Shown: positions 1-5,869, numbered from the stretch's first letter. The stretch: 7,441 nucleotides of DNA from Methanoregula sp. (GCF_002835825.1 NZ_PIZH01000073.1:1-7441), one strand, 5' to 3'. Made by a program: numbers and translations. The notes: generated by a model not told the origin, from the sequence alone.

Positions 1-38
1 TTTTTGCAATGGCAAATTAATTCCCTTTTTCCTTTTAC
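1..38 (+). terminator. U-rich tract, possible end of an upstream plus-strand gene
   Basis: The window opens with T5, and further T5 (26-30) and T4 (33-36) runs sit in a pyrimidine-rich stretch. A small hairpin, TTTGC/GCAAA with loop AATG, spans 3-16. Archaeal RNA polymerase stops at runs of U, so this could end a plus-strand gene lying left of the window. That gene is not visible, so this is only a suggestion. Confidence 0.22.
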
Positions 39-45
39 ATGCTCG

Positions 46-52
46 TTTAAAT
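46..52 (+). promoter_or_regulatory. TATA-like box before the structured segment
   Basis: TTTAAAT matches an archaeal TATA box. A start about 26 nt downstream would fall near 73-78, where a 5-bp hairpin (TAGAG/CTCTA, 72-85) begins. No convincing coding sequence follows, so if the box is real it would drive a non-coding or very small transcript. The heptamer is nearly self-complementary, so direction is uncertain, and an AT-rich match can arise by chance. Confidence 0.22.
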
Positions 53-71
53 GCCTGGAACTAAACGGGAT

Positions 72-227
72 TAGAGAGTCCTCTATGGCAGTTTTGAGGC
101 TGACCCCCTCTCCCCCTTTCGGACTGGCACACAACTGCGGTTTCTGGAAAGGAGGGGACTGGTCCTGATGGTAGATGATGACAATCATCTCACTGTGTGC
201 CATCTATCAGTCTGAAAAAAGGGGGGG
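72..227. other. Highly base-paired intergenic segment; candidate small RNA or structured 3' region
   Basis: This covers most of the gene-free 1-269 region. Successive stems can be read directly. TAGAG/CTCTA spans 72-85. A bulged 5-bp stem spans 87-105. A long outer stem pairs CCCCCTTTCGGAC (112-124) with 210-225, using one G-T pair and a three-A bulge. Beyond a 7-nt bulge (203-209), TGGCACACA (125-133) pairs perfectly with TGTGTGCCA (194-202). Inside that, AGATGAT (173-179) pairs with ATCATCT (184-190) around a GACA loop, and a weak GGGA/TCCT-type hairpin lies at 155-166. Read plus, it could be a small RNA started from 46-52. Read minus, it is the 3' region after the phosphatidyltransferase gene. 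A DNA-level inverted repeat or MITE-like remnant is another option, but I see no clear target-site duplication. Confidence 0.35.
215..227 (-). terminator. Minus-strand C7-U6 tract, likely terminator of the phosphatidyltransferase gene
   Basis: On the minus strand the sequence reads seven C then six T, starting about 43 nt after the stop codon of the 270-902 gene. A run of six U fits intrinsic termination in archaea. An inverted repeat (257-263 with 289-295) straddles the stop codon just upstream. Confidence 0.5.
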
Positions 228-269
228 TATGAGGATGTGATGACTCCTGCCCTCGTCGTATCTGCGGGA

Positions 270-902
270 TCACGAGAGCGTTTTGTAGAGATACGTGATC
301 CGCTGCAGGGCGGAGAGGTTCGTGCAGACCGCGATGATGATGACCGCTGCCCAGATGAACCCGGTGATGCCCCCGATGATCAGGACGAGGAATGTCTCGG
401 GCCGGCCGAAGAACCCGACGCCTTCCAGGGGGTCGTCGATCTTGCCTTCGACTTTTTCCTTGTACCCGATCTCCGCGTATACCACCGGCTTGATGAACGT
501 GTTCATCAGCGACCCGATGATTGCCAGCGTCACGACACCGAAGTCCGCTATCGGGGGAACCGCAACAAACTGGCTGATGATGGCGATCCCGGAGAGCCCG
601 ATGCCAAGAAGGGCGAGTGCGTCCACATACTTGTCGACGATCCAGTCGAAGACAGCGCCAAAGTTCGTGTGGGCGCCGGTCTTTCGTGCGACACTGCCAT
701 CAATGAGATCGAAGACTGCTGAGAGAAAGAGGGCGAGGGCGCCAAGAAGGAACTCACGCTGGAAGAAGAGGTATGCACAGAGAATGCCGGCGGCAAGGGA
801 GAGGAGCGATATCTGGTTGGGCGTGATTTTCAGCCGCACAAAGAGATCTGCGACCGGCTCCAGGTACCCGATGAACCGGGGCCGGAGTGCAGTAATATTC
901 AT
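270..902 (-). CDS. CDP-alcohol phosphatidyltransferase, probable archaetidylinositol phosphate synthase
   Basis: A 210-residue integral membrane enzyme of the CDP-alcohol phosphatidyltransferase family. The full family signature D-x2-DG-x2-AR-x8-G-x3-D-x3-D is present: Asp65, Asp68-Gly69, Ala72-Arg73, Gly82, Asp86 and Asp90. These Asp residues bind the metal and activate the attacking hydroxyl. Hydrophobic helices lie around residues 32-47, 51-67, 93-113, 120-137 and 170-193. Known archaeal members join CDP-archaeol to inositol 1-phosphate to make archaetidylinositol phosphate, precursor of the archaetidylinositol lipids of methanogens. The length and the segment GAHTNFGAVFD fit that branch, but archaetidylglycerol- or serine-forming relatives cannot be excluded by eye. 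The ATG at 902 is favoured because a TATA box lies 28 nt upstream, no Shine-Dalgarno is seen, and an upstream in-frame ATG at 914 is closed after two codons. The gene seems monocistronic and leaderless. Confidence 0.85.
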   Translation of the reverse strand: MNITALRPRFIGYLEPVADLFVRLKITPNQISLLSLAAGILCAYLFFQREFLLGALALFLSAVFDLIDGSVARKTGAHTNFGAVFDWIVDKYVDALALLGIGLSGIAIISQFVAVPPIADFGVVTLAIIGSLMNTFIKPVVYAEIGYKEKVEGKIDDPLEGVGFFGRPETFLVLIIGGITGFIWAAVIIIAVCTNLSALQRITYLYKTLS

Positions 903-925
903 AGCTCAATTCATGGGAGGATGAA

Positions 926-935
926 CCATTAAAAG
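926..935 (-). promoter_or_regulatory. TATA box of the phosphatidyltransferase gene
   Basis: On the minus strand the sequence reads CTTTTAATGG. Its centre is about 28 nt before the ATG at 902, which places transcription start at or within a few bases of the start codon. With no Shine-Dalgarno present, the mRNA is inferred to be leaderless. Confidence 0.5.
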
Positions 936-947
936 TTGCTCATACGA

Positions 948-972
948 GACCCCGCGGGATCTCCCGCAGGTC
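948..972. repeat. GC-rich palindrome between two divergent promoters
   Basis: GCGGG (954-958) pairs with CCCGC (963-967) around ATCT. Outside it, GACC (948-951) pairs with GGTC (969-972) across a 2x1 internal loop. The element lies between the TATA box of the minus-strand gene (926-935) and that of arfC (1006-1015), upstream of both. That position would suit a regulator-binding site shared by both genes, but no regulator is visible in the window. Confidence 0.4.
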
Positions 973-1005
973 TTCCTGCCGTGACGCATGGCCGCTATCG
1001 CCACG

Positions 1006-1015
1006 TTATTTATAT
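1006..1015 (+). promoter_or_regulatory. TATA box of the arfC-sppA operon
   Basis: TTATTTATAT is a strong archaeal TATA match in a GC-rich background. Transcription would begin near 1037, giving a leader of about 15 nt that still carries the Shine-Dalgarno GAGG at 1042-1045, six bases before the ATG at 1052. Confidence 0.65.
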
Positions 1016-1051
1016 CGGCCGCCCAATTATTCCGGAGACAAGAGGAATTGT

Positions 1052-1738
1052 ATGACAGATCCAACCGACCGTCCGCACGTGCTGATGATGTCAGAGATTA
1101 CGGCTGACGGCAAACTTACGCTCAAGAAGGGAGCCTCCTCCAAGATCCTGATGAAATACATGTCCCACGAGACCGAGATCCTGCTCCACAACACCCGGGC
1201 AGAATACGACGCGATCATGGTCGGGGCCAATACCATCCGGATCGACAACTCGTTCCTTACCGTGCGCTACGTCACGGGAAAGAGCCCTCTCCGGGTGATT
1301 CCCTGCAGCATGGCCGATATCCCCCTTGACGCAAACGTGCTGGGCCCCGATGCCCCGACCGTCATCGCAGTTGCGGAATCTGCGCCGCAGGACCGTGTGG
1401 ACGCGATCAAAAAGAAGGGAGTCAATGTTGTCGTGGCCGGCAAAACGCATGTCGAACTCCCGCTTTTAATGAAGATCCTGCGCGAGAAGTTCGGTGTAAA
1501 AAAGCTCATGATCGAGGGCGGACCTACCCTGAACTGGCACATGCTTCACGACCGGCTCGTGGACGAGATCCGGCTCATCCACCTCCCCTTCATCGTTGGT
1601 GGCTCCGATACCCCGTCGCTTGTCGGCGGCATGCACATCAACGATGAGAGTGAGATGATCCGGCTCACCCTGAAGAAATACTACCTCTGTGGCACCAACC
1701 TCGTCTCGGAATTCGACGTGTTGTACGGGCGTGAATAA
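1052..1738 (+). CDS. arfC: 2,5-diamino-6-ribosylamino-4(3H)-pyrimidinone 5'-phosphate reductase
   Basis: A 228-residue soluble protein with the RibD C-terminal (dihydrofolate-reductase-like) fold and no deaminase domain, as in archaeal and fungal stand-alone reductases of about 220 residues. It uses NAD(P)H to reduce the ribosyl group of the pyrimidine made from GTP to a ribityl group. The later product 5-amino-6-ribitylaminouracil feeds both riboflavin and, in methanogens, the deazaflavin coenzyme F420. Visible marks are RPHVLMMSEITADGK near the N-terminus (residues 7-21), YDAIMVGANTIRIDNSFLTVR (52-72; the MVGANT part is the family marker), IEGGPTLN (about 154-161, a nucleotide-binding Gly-Gly turn) and PFIVGG (about 179-184). 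The start has a good Shine-Dalgarno (GAGG, 1042-1045) and TATA box. It is the first gene of an operon with sppA, 10 nt downstream. Paralogues with other substrates exist in this fold, so the exact substrate is inferred. Confidence 0.87.
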   Translation: MTDPTDRPHVLMMSEITADGKLTLKKGASSKILMKYMSHETEILLHNTRAEYDAIMVGANTIRIDNSFLTVRYVTGKSPLRVIPCSMADIPLDANVLGPDAPTVIAVAESAPQDRVDAIKKKGVNVVVAGKTHVELPLLMKILREKFGVKKLMIEGGPTLNWHMLHDRLVDEIRLIHLPFIVGGSDTPSLVGGMHINDESEMIRLTLKKYYLCGTNLVSEFDVLYGRE

Positions 1739-1748
1739 CGGAGAAACC

Positions 1749-2618
1749 ATGGACGAACACCCCCCCGATGGATCCTCATCGCCCGTTGAGCAGCCAGCCC
1801 CCGCGGTCCCGGCAGCTCCAGGAATGCCGGTGCAGGCAGCAGCTCCCGCCCCGGCCCCGCGGAAATGCCGGGGCAGCCTCATGTGGCTTGCGGGAGTCAT
1901 CGCCGTTATCGTCCTTGTGCTCGCGATCCTTGTCGCTGTTTTTGTCCTGACGGACACGGACAACCGCGGCGTGAAAATCATCCGTATCGAGGGTACGCTT
2001 GCGACCGGTGCAGTATCAGACAAGGACAGTGCCGGCAGCGAGGCAATCGGTTCGCAGCTCCGGGAAGCGGCTGACGATCCCCTGGTCGAGGCCATCGTGC
2101 TCCGGGTGAACAGTCCGGGTGGGACCCCGTCGTCAGCGCAGGAGATCATCCGCGATCTTGACTACGCGAAGAGCAAGAAACCGGTGGTTGTCTCCATGGG
2201 GGACATTGCCACGTCCGCTGCCTACTACATCAGCGCCCATGCCGACCGGATCTATGCCAATCCCGACACCTTCACGGCCGGCGTGGGTGTCATCTGGGAG
2301 TTCTCCGATGTCAGTTCCTGGATGGAGAACGAGGGGTACAACCTCAGCGTGTACAAATCCGGCAGCAAGAAGGACATGGGCTCAACGGCCCGGTCCCTGA
2401 CGGAAGATGAGCAGGCTTATGCGAGGAAGGTCGTCGATGACAGTTTCGAGACGTTCATCAGTGATGTCACGAGCCAGCGGGCGATCAACCGTGCCGATAT
2501 CGAGGACGGGCGGGTTATCCGTGGCGCTGAAGCAATAAAGATGAACCTCGTGGATGAGCTCGGGAACCTCAACGATGCGATCGAAGGCGCAAAGCGGATA
2601 GCCGCGTCCCGGCGCTAG
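1749..2618 (+). CDS. sppA: Signal peptide peptidase SppA, membrane-anchored serine protease (S49 family)
   Basis: From the ATG at 1749 the protein has 289 residues. It has a Pro/Ala-rich cytoplasmic tail (1-37), basic residues RKCR (38-41), one transmembrane helix (about 43-68) and a C-terminal protease domain expected outside the membrane. SppA clears signal peptides and other membrane peptides with a Ser/Lys dyad. The likely nucleophile is Ser156 in GDIATSAAYY and the likely base Lys208 in KSGSKKDMGS. Their 52-residue spacing equals that I recall for the Bacillus enzyme (Ser147/Lys199). VNSPGGTP (120-127) is the family's oxyanion-region motif. Length fits short single-domain forms rather than the double-length E. 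coli protein. This start has GGAG at 1740-1743, five bases away. An in-frame ATG at 1689 and GTG at 1731 lie inside arfC and are less likely. It shares the arfC promoter. Its TAG stop overlaps the stop of truD on the other strand. Confidence 0.9.
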   Translation: MDEHPPDGSSSPVEQPAPAVPAAPGMPVQAAAPAPAPRKCRGSLMWLAGVIAVIVLVLAILVAVFVLTDTDNRGVKIIRIEGTLATGAVSDKDSAGSEAIGSQLREAADDPLVEAIVLRVNSPGGTPSSAQEIIRDLDYAKSKKPVVVSMGDIATSAAYYISAHADRIYANPDTFTAGVGVIWEFSDVSSWMENEGYNLSVYKSGSKKDMGSTARSLTEDEQAYARKVVDDSFETFISDVTSQRAINRADIEDGRVIRGAEAIKMNLVDELGNLNDAIEGAKRIAASRR

Positions 2619-3889
2619 ACCATCCGCACGGGATCCGCTTTCATGTACTCGCGGCAGACTGTTGTCGCGTAATGGCCAGGGGGGAGCGTGAACTTCAGGC
2701 AGACGTCCGTCTCCCCGGTGGAATACTCAATCTCTGTTTTGAGCGAGATCGGGCGGAACGCCCCTTCGAACTTCGTGCCGACAAAGCGCGAGGCCCGGGC
2801 AAAGTCGTCGGGCGTGATATTTCTCTCCGCAAGAAGTCCGTCCATGACCGGTTCATGGATGACGGGGCCGTTTTCGTTCCCGCGGCCGGGCATGAAGAGG
2901 GCGATGCTGCACCGGCCGCGCCGGATATGAATGGCAGCAGCCGCGGCGTTTGCGGCGGTTACCGTGTCGGTCCGGCCATTCGCAAAGACAAGATGGTCGC
3001 CCGGCACCGGTTCCGTGAGTGCAACCCCGTCGTCGAACCGCCGGCTTAAGGCACAGTTGAAGATATGCGACTGGAATGCCGAGACGAACATGGAGAGGAG
3101 CTTGGGCGGGAGCTCGCGGAGGGCACCGGCATAGTCGCCCGGGGTGTTGTGGAGGTGCTGGAGCATGGCCCGCTCGTAGTTCATCTGCACGGGAAACCCG
3201 CGGAGCGCTGGTGCCGGGTCACGGGTTTCAAGGAACGCGGTGCGGACTGCCCGGACATTTTCGTTCTCCGAAGGGAACGGGAGGCCGATGTAGGTGAGGA
3301 CCGCCTGCTCGTAGTTGTCCCGTAATATCCATTCCCCGACCGCGTGGGTGACCGGGCGGATTGCGCCGAACCGCTGGAGGCCGAAGTAGTTGGGGACACC
3401 TTCGCGGACCGTCCCGGTTATTGCCTCCACCCGCCCGGCAAGGTCCGCCGGATCGGTGTCCCGGATCACCAGGAAAAACCGGTTCCCTTCCAGCTGGCCA
3501 AGGGCGAGGGCCTCGTTGGCGTTCCGCAGGGGTTCAAGGACAATGTCTTTCATCTGCACTCCCCGGACCTTCTCGGCGGTCACATCATAGATCGAGATCC
3601 ACTGCGTGGTGATCGCGTTCCGGTCCTTGGTGCCGGCCCAGCCGATCCGGCGGTGGCTGATCCCCAGTCGTTTTGCGATCTCCTTGACCGCGTGCTGGAG
3701 TTCCCAGTTGGTCTTGGTCAACCGGCAGATGAGGAACGGGCCGGCGGTGCCACCCTTTCCCTCAAGCGGGATCTCCTCAACGAGAAAATCGGATGGCGTG
3801 GTGCGGAGCCTGCCGCCAATCCCTTCGGTGCTGCTCGCGTACCAGCGCATCCCGAGCTCGCGTTCAAGGGGCCAGGTGCTCTGTCTCAT
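2615..3889 (-). CDS. truD: tRNA pseudouridine(13) synthase TruD/Pus7 family
   Basis: A 424-residue cytoplasmic enzyme that isomerises uridine to pseudouridine in tRNA (U13 in the E. coli prototype; archaeal and eukaryotic Pus7 relatives can have further sites). The catalytic Asp is expected to be Asp89 in GWAGTKDRNAITTQ (83-96). Other family blocks are the N-terminal IGGRLRTTPSDFLVEEI (24-40), LEGNRFFLVIR (133-143), VPNYFGLQRFG (165-175) and LSMFVSAFQSHIFN (265-278). The region between about 176 and 260 corresponds to the TruD insertion domain. Length is normal for archaeal members. The ATG at 3889 overlaps the stop of pth2 as ATGA, and no Shine-Dalgarno precedes it, so translation is probably coupled to pth2. 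Met14 is a possible but less likely start. At its end the stop codon shares bases with that of sppA. Confidence 0.95.
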   Translation of the reverse strand: MRQSTWPLERELGMRWYASSTEGIGGRLRTTPSDFLVEEIPLEGKGGTAGPFLICRLTKTNWELQHAVKEIAKRLGISHRRIGWAGTKDRNAITTQWISIYDVTAEKVRGVQMKDIVLEPLRNANEALALGQLEGNRFFLVIRDTDPADLAGRVEAITGTVREGVPNYFGLQRFGAIRPVTHAVGEWILRDNYEQAVLTYIGLPFPSENENVRAVRTAFLETRDPAPALRGFPVQMNYERAMLQHLHNTPGDYAGALRELPPKLLSMFVSAFQSHIFNCALSRRFDDGVALTEPVPGDHLVFANGRTDTVTAANAAAAAIHIRRGRCSIALFMPGRGNENGPVIHEPVMDGLLAERNITPDDFARASRFVGTKFEGAFRPISLKTEIEYSTGETDVCLKFTLPPGHYATTVCREYMKADPVRMV

Positions 3890-4248
3890 AACAGGGAGAG
3901 CGTTCCGGTGATCCGGTCAAGGTCCTCGCTCTTTGCCGGGCCAAGACCGAGCGCCGTGATCGTGCCCGGCGGGATCTCGGTCATGCCGGCGTCCTGGATC
4001 AGGGATGTCGAGATACCGTTCCGCTCGGCAAGCACCTTCAACTCGTACAGGGTCCGCTCATCGTTTGCTTTCAGCACGACCTTCTTCTGCCCCTCGGAGA
4101 GCCAGGCCTTCTGGAGCGCCTTGTCCGCGGCATTGTAGGCACCGATGGCGGCATGGCCGGCCTGGGCACACCGCTTGCCGCAGCTCATCTTGACATCGTT
4201 CCTGATGACCAGGCACTGCTTAAACCGGAATTCGGGCTCTTTAACCAT
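3886..4248 (-). CDS. pth2: Peptidyl-tRNA hydrolase, archaeal/eukaryotic Pth2 type
   Basis: A 120-residue cytoplasmic enzyme that cleaves peptidyl-tRNA released from stalled ribosomes, freeing tRNA and peptide. Pth2 is unrelated in fold to bacterial Pth. The full family pattern is present: FKQCLVIRNDVKMSCGK (9-25) with Lys20 and Ser22, AQAGHAAIGAY (28-38) with His32, and IQDAGMTEIPPGTITALGLGP (84-104) with Asp86. Length matches the usual 115-120 residues. The ATG at 4248 lies about 30 nt after an AT-rich promoter element, with no Shine-Dalgarno, so the transcript is probably leaderless or nearly so. It is the first gene of an operon with truD, joined by an ATGA overlap. Both products act on tRNA, which suits co-expression. 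Confidence 0.96.
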   Translation of the reverse strand: MVKEPEFRFKQCLVIRNDVKMSCGKRCAQAGHAAIGAYNAADKALQKAWLSEGQKKVVLKANDERTLYELKVLAERNGISTSLIQDAGMTEIPPGTITALGLGPAKSEDLDRITGTLSLL

Positions 4249-4253
4249 TGGCG

Positions 4254-4287
4254 TATACTTGGTTTTTGCACGTCAAATAAGTATAGC
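4254..4287. promoter_or_regulatory. Divergent promoter with inverted repeat, pth2 versus methyltransferase
   Basis: The 62 nt between the pth2 ATG (4248) and the methyltransferase ATG (4311) hold the AT-rich element AAATAAGTATA (4275-4285), centred almost midway. It could serve as TATA box for both directions, about 30 nt from each start codon. TATACTT (4254-4260) and AAGTATA (4279-4285) form a perfect 7-bp inverted repeat, with GC on each outer side beyond one extra base. TTTG/CAAA is nested inside (4265-4268 and 4274-4277). Confidence 0.5.
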
Positions 4288-4310
4288 AGGAAGGCAAACG
4301 ATCGATAACA

Positions 4311-5048
4311 ATGAATCCCTCTGCTATGCCAGTGAGAGAGCACTACGACCGTTTCCTGGCCGGCGAGTATGCCTGGATGGCCGGAGGTTTCGAGATCAAC
4401 CTGGACCGGAACCGCCGCTTTTTCCACGAGATGGGCATTGTCCCGCGATCTTCCAATACCGCTCTGGACCTTGGTGCGGGCTGCGGTTTTGCGGCAATCC
4501 CCCTTGCAGAAGCAGGGTTCCGGGTAACGGCAGTGGACTTCTGCCGGCCGCTTCTGGACGAGCTGGTGCGCTATGCCCCGGATATTGTGACGGTGGAGGG
4601 GGATATCCTCGATTTCCCGCTCTGGGCCGGCAGGAACCCGGAACTCATCATCTGCATGGGGGATACGCTGACGCACCTGCCAAATGCCGGTTCTGTCCAA
4701 GACCTTCTCCGGCAGTGTTATGCAGAACTCGTGCCGGGCGGGAGGTTCATCCTTGCGCTGCGGGATTATTCACGTGAGGTTGAAGGAAGTGTTGTTGTCA
4801 TTCCCGTGCAGAGGGAGCAAGACCGGATCTTTTTGTGCAGGCTTGAGTACCAGGCTGACCACGTCGGTGTGAAGGATGTCCTGTATTCGCGGGAGTCCGG
4901 GTCCTGGGAGCGGTCTTACGGGGAATACCGGAAACTCCGGATCGCTCCCGCCTTTCTCGAACGGGAACTGGAGCGTGAAGGGTTCCGGATTGAGAAAAAT
5001 ACTGTGGGTGAAGGGCATATCACGATGATTGTAATAAAAGAGTTGTGA
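4311..5048 (+). CDS. Class I SAM-dependent methyltransferase, substrate unknown
   Basis: A 245-residue soluble protein with a Rossmann-type methyltransferase core. Motif I is ALDLGAGCGFAAIPLAEAG (51-69), the glycine loop that holds S-adenosylmethionine. The acidic end of the second strand is probably Asp76 in VTAVDFCRP, and VEGDILDF (95-102) gives the adenine-contacting acid. Motif IV is LIICMGDTLTHL (112-123) and the post-motif is LVPGGRFILAL (140-150). The N-terminus HYDRFLAGEYAWMAGGFE (11-28) forms a cap that probably shapes the acceptor site. The C-terminal part (about 160-245) adds mixed strands and resembles small-molecule methyltransferases more than RNA or DNA ones, but the acceptor cannot be named. 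The ATG at 4311 is chosen for its position about 30 nt after the promoter element. Met6 (4326) is an alternative. No Shine-Dalgarno at proper distance is seen, suggesting a leaderless mRNA. A second methyltransferase follows. Confidence 0.85.
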   Translation: MNPSAMPVREHYDRFLAGEYAWMAGGFEINLDRNRRFFHEMGIVPRSSNTALDLGAGCGFAAIPLAEAGFRVTAVDFCRPLLDELVRYAPDIVTVEGDILDFPLWAGRNPELIICMGDTLTHLPNAGSVQDLLRQCYAELVPGGRFILALRDYSREVEGSVVVIPVQREQDRIFLCRLEYQADHVGVKDVLYSRESGSWERSYGEYRKLRIAPAFLERELEREGFRIEKNTVGEGHITMIVIKEL

Positions 5049-5051
5049 GCA

Positions 5052-5100
5052 GGATGTGCGAGGGTTTTTCCCTCAACCCCGCGTACATCCGGTGAAAACC
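5052..5100 (+). promoter_or_regulatory. Hairpin in the methyltransferase spacer, abutting the ribosome binding site
   Basis: GGATGTGCG (5052-5060) pairs with CGTACATCC (5082-5090), nine pairs including one G-U. Stacked inside, AGGG (5061-5064) pairs with CCCT (5070-5073) over a T5 loop, leaving 8 unpaired bases on the 3' side. The stem ends one base before the Shine-Dalgarno GGTGA (5091-5095), which lies six bases before the ATG at 5102 and itself sits in a small GGT-GAAA-ACC hairpin with a GNRA loop. It may tune translation of the second gene, act as a processing site, or be a weak terminator. The sequence alone cannot decide. Confidence 0.5.
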
Positions 5101-5101
5101 G

Positions 5102-5761
5102 ATGGCCGACAACAATCCTCTGAACGAGGAAACAAACATTTTTGACAACCGGGCTGCTGCCTGGGACGACAAACCCCGGAGGGCAAAGCTGGCAGCTGAT
5201 GTTGCACGGGCAATCTGTAACGCCGTGAAGATAACGCCGGAGATGGATGTGCTGGATTTCGGGTGCGGTACCGGACTTCTCACCCTCCAATTCCAGCCGC
5301 TGGCCAGGAGCGTTACGGGGATCGACAGCTCGAAAGGGATGCTTGCGGTCCTTGAAGAGAAGATCCGGGAGCAGGGGCTGACCAATGTCTCGGCACGGTG
5401 CATCGATCTGGAGAAGGGGGAGATTAAGGGCGGGACGTACGACCTCATCGTGAGCAGCATGACCTTCCACCACATACGCGATGTCCAGCCGGTTCTTGCA
5501 ATCCTCTCTTCGCTCCTGAAGCCTGCTGGCACTCTCGCGATCGCCGACCTTGACAGCGACAACGGGAACTTCCACGACACACCGGAGGGTGTGTTCCACA
5601 ACGGGTTCGACCGCTGTATCATGAAGAAGCATTTCGAGACCGCGGGGTTTGTGAACATCCGCAACCGGACCGCGGCAATCGTGCAGAAGGAATCTCCGTC
5701 TGGGGAGATCCGGCCTTTTACGGTGTTTCTCATGACTGGTAGAAAGGAGATGACGGTGTAA
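5102..5761 (+). CDS. Class I SAM-dependent methyltransferase (Methyltransf_11/UbiE-like), substrate unknown
   Basis: A 219-residue soluble methyltransferase. The N-terminal block IFDNRAAAWDDKPRRAKLA (13-31) is a substrate-side cap. Motif I is VLDFGCGTGLLTL (50-62), and the acid binding the ribose of S-adenosylmethionine is probably Asp75 in TGIDSSKGML. TYDLIVSSMTFHHIRD (112-127) matches motif IV of the UbiE/Coq5-like group, LLKPAGTLAIADL (138-150) is the post-motif strand, and HFETAGFVNI (177-186) is the usual C-terminal strand. Such proteins methylate small molecules, for example quinones, tetrapyrroles or metabolites. Methanogens lack ubiquinone, so UbiE function is not implied. The start is supported by GGTGA at 5091-5095. 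It may share a transcript with the methyltransferase 53 nt upstream. The two proteins differ outside the common core, so they do not look like a recent duplication. Confidence 0.87.
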   Translation: MADNNPLNEETNIFDNRAAAWDDKPRRAKLAADVARAICNAVKITPEMDVLDFGCGTGLLTLQFQPLARSVTGIDSSKGMLAVLEEKIREQGLTNVSARCIDLEKGEIKGGTYDLIVSSMTFHHIRDVQPVLAILSSLLKPAGTLAIADLDSDNGNFHDTPEGVFHNGFDRCIMKKHFETAGFVNIRNRTAAIVQKESPSGEIRPFTVFLMTGRKEMTV

Positions 5762-5869
5762 ACCGGGTCTTGGATGGTTCTCATTGCACCGGGGAAAGGA
5801 ATTGCTGGGTGTTATGGTGAAAATATGGTTGAGTAATGGGGATGCTGGCTTGAAAAAAGCTTGAAGATT

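Noticed and set aside
85..168. A 27-codon frame starting ATGGCAGTTTTG downstream of the TATA-like box at 46-52
   Set aside because: It has no Shine-Dalgarno, no recognisable sequence, and lies inside the stem-rich segment, so a non-coding reading is at least as good.
175..243. C-box-like ATGATGA (175-181) with CTGA (212-215), and GTGATGA (237-243), suggesting a C/D guide RNA
   Set aside because: There are no convincing internal C' and D' boxes, no flanking terminal stem next to the boxes, and no D box after the second match. The first match also lies within a perfect hairpin. Short box matches occur by chance.
1689..1748. Longer sppA starting at ATG 1689 or GTG 1731
   Set aside because: These starts lie within arfC and lack a Shine-Dalgarno. 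The ATG at 1749 has GGAG at proper spacing and leaves a normal operon gap.
3344..4138. A 264-codon plus-strand frame opposite truD and pth2
   Set aside because: Both minus-strand genes are intact with full family motifs. The plus-strand frame has no domain or start signals.
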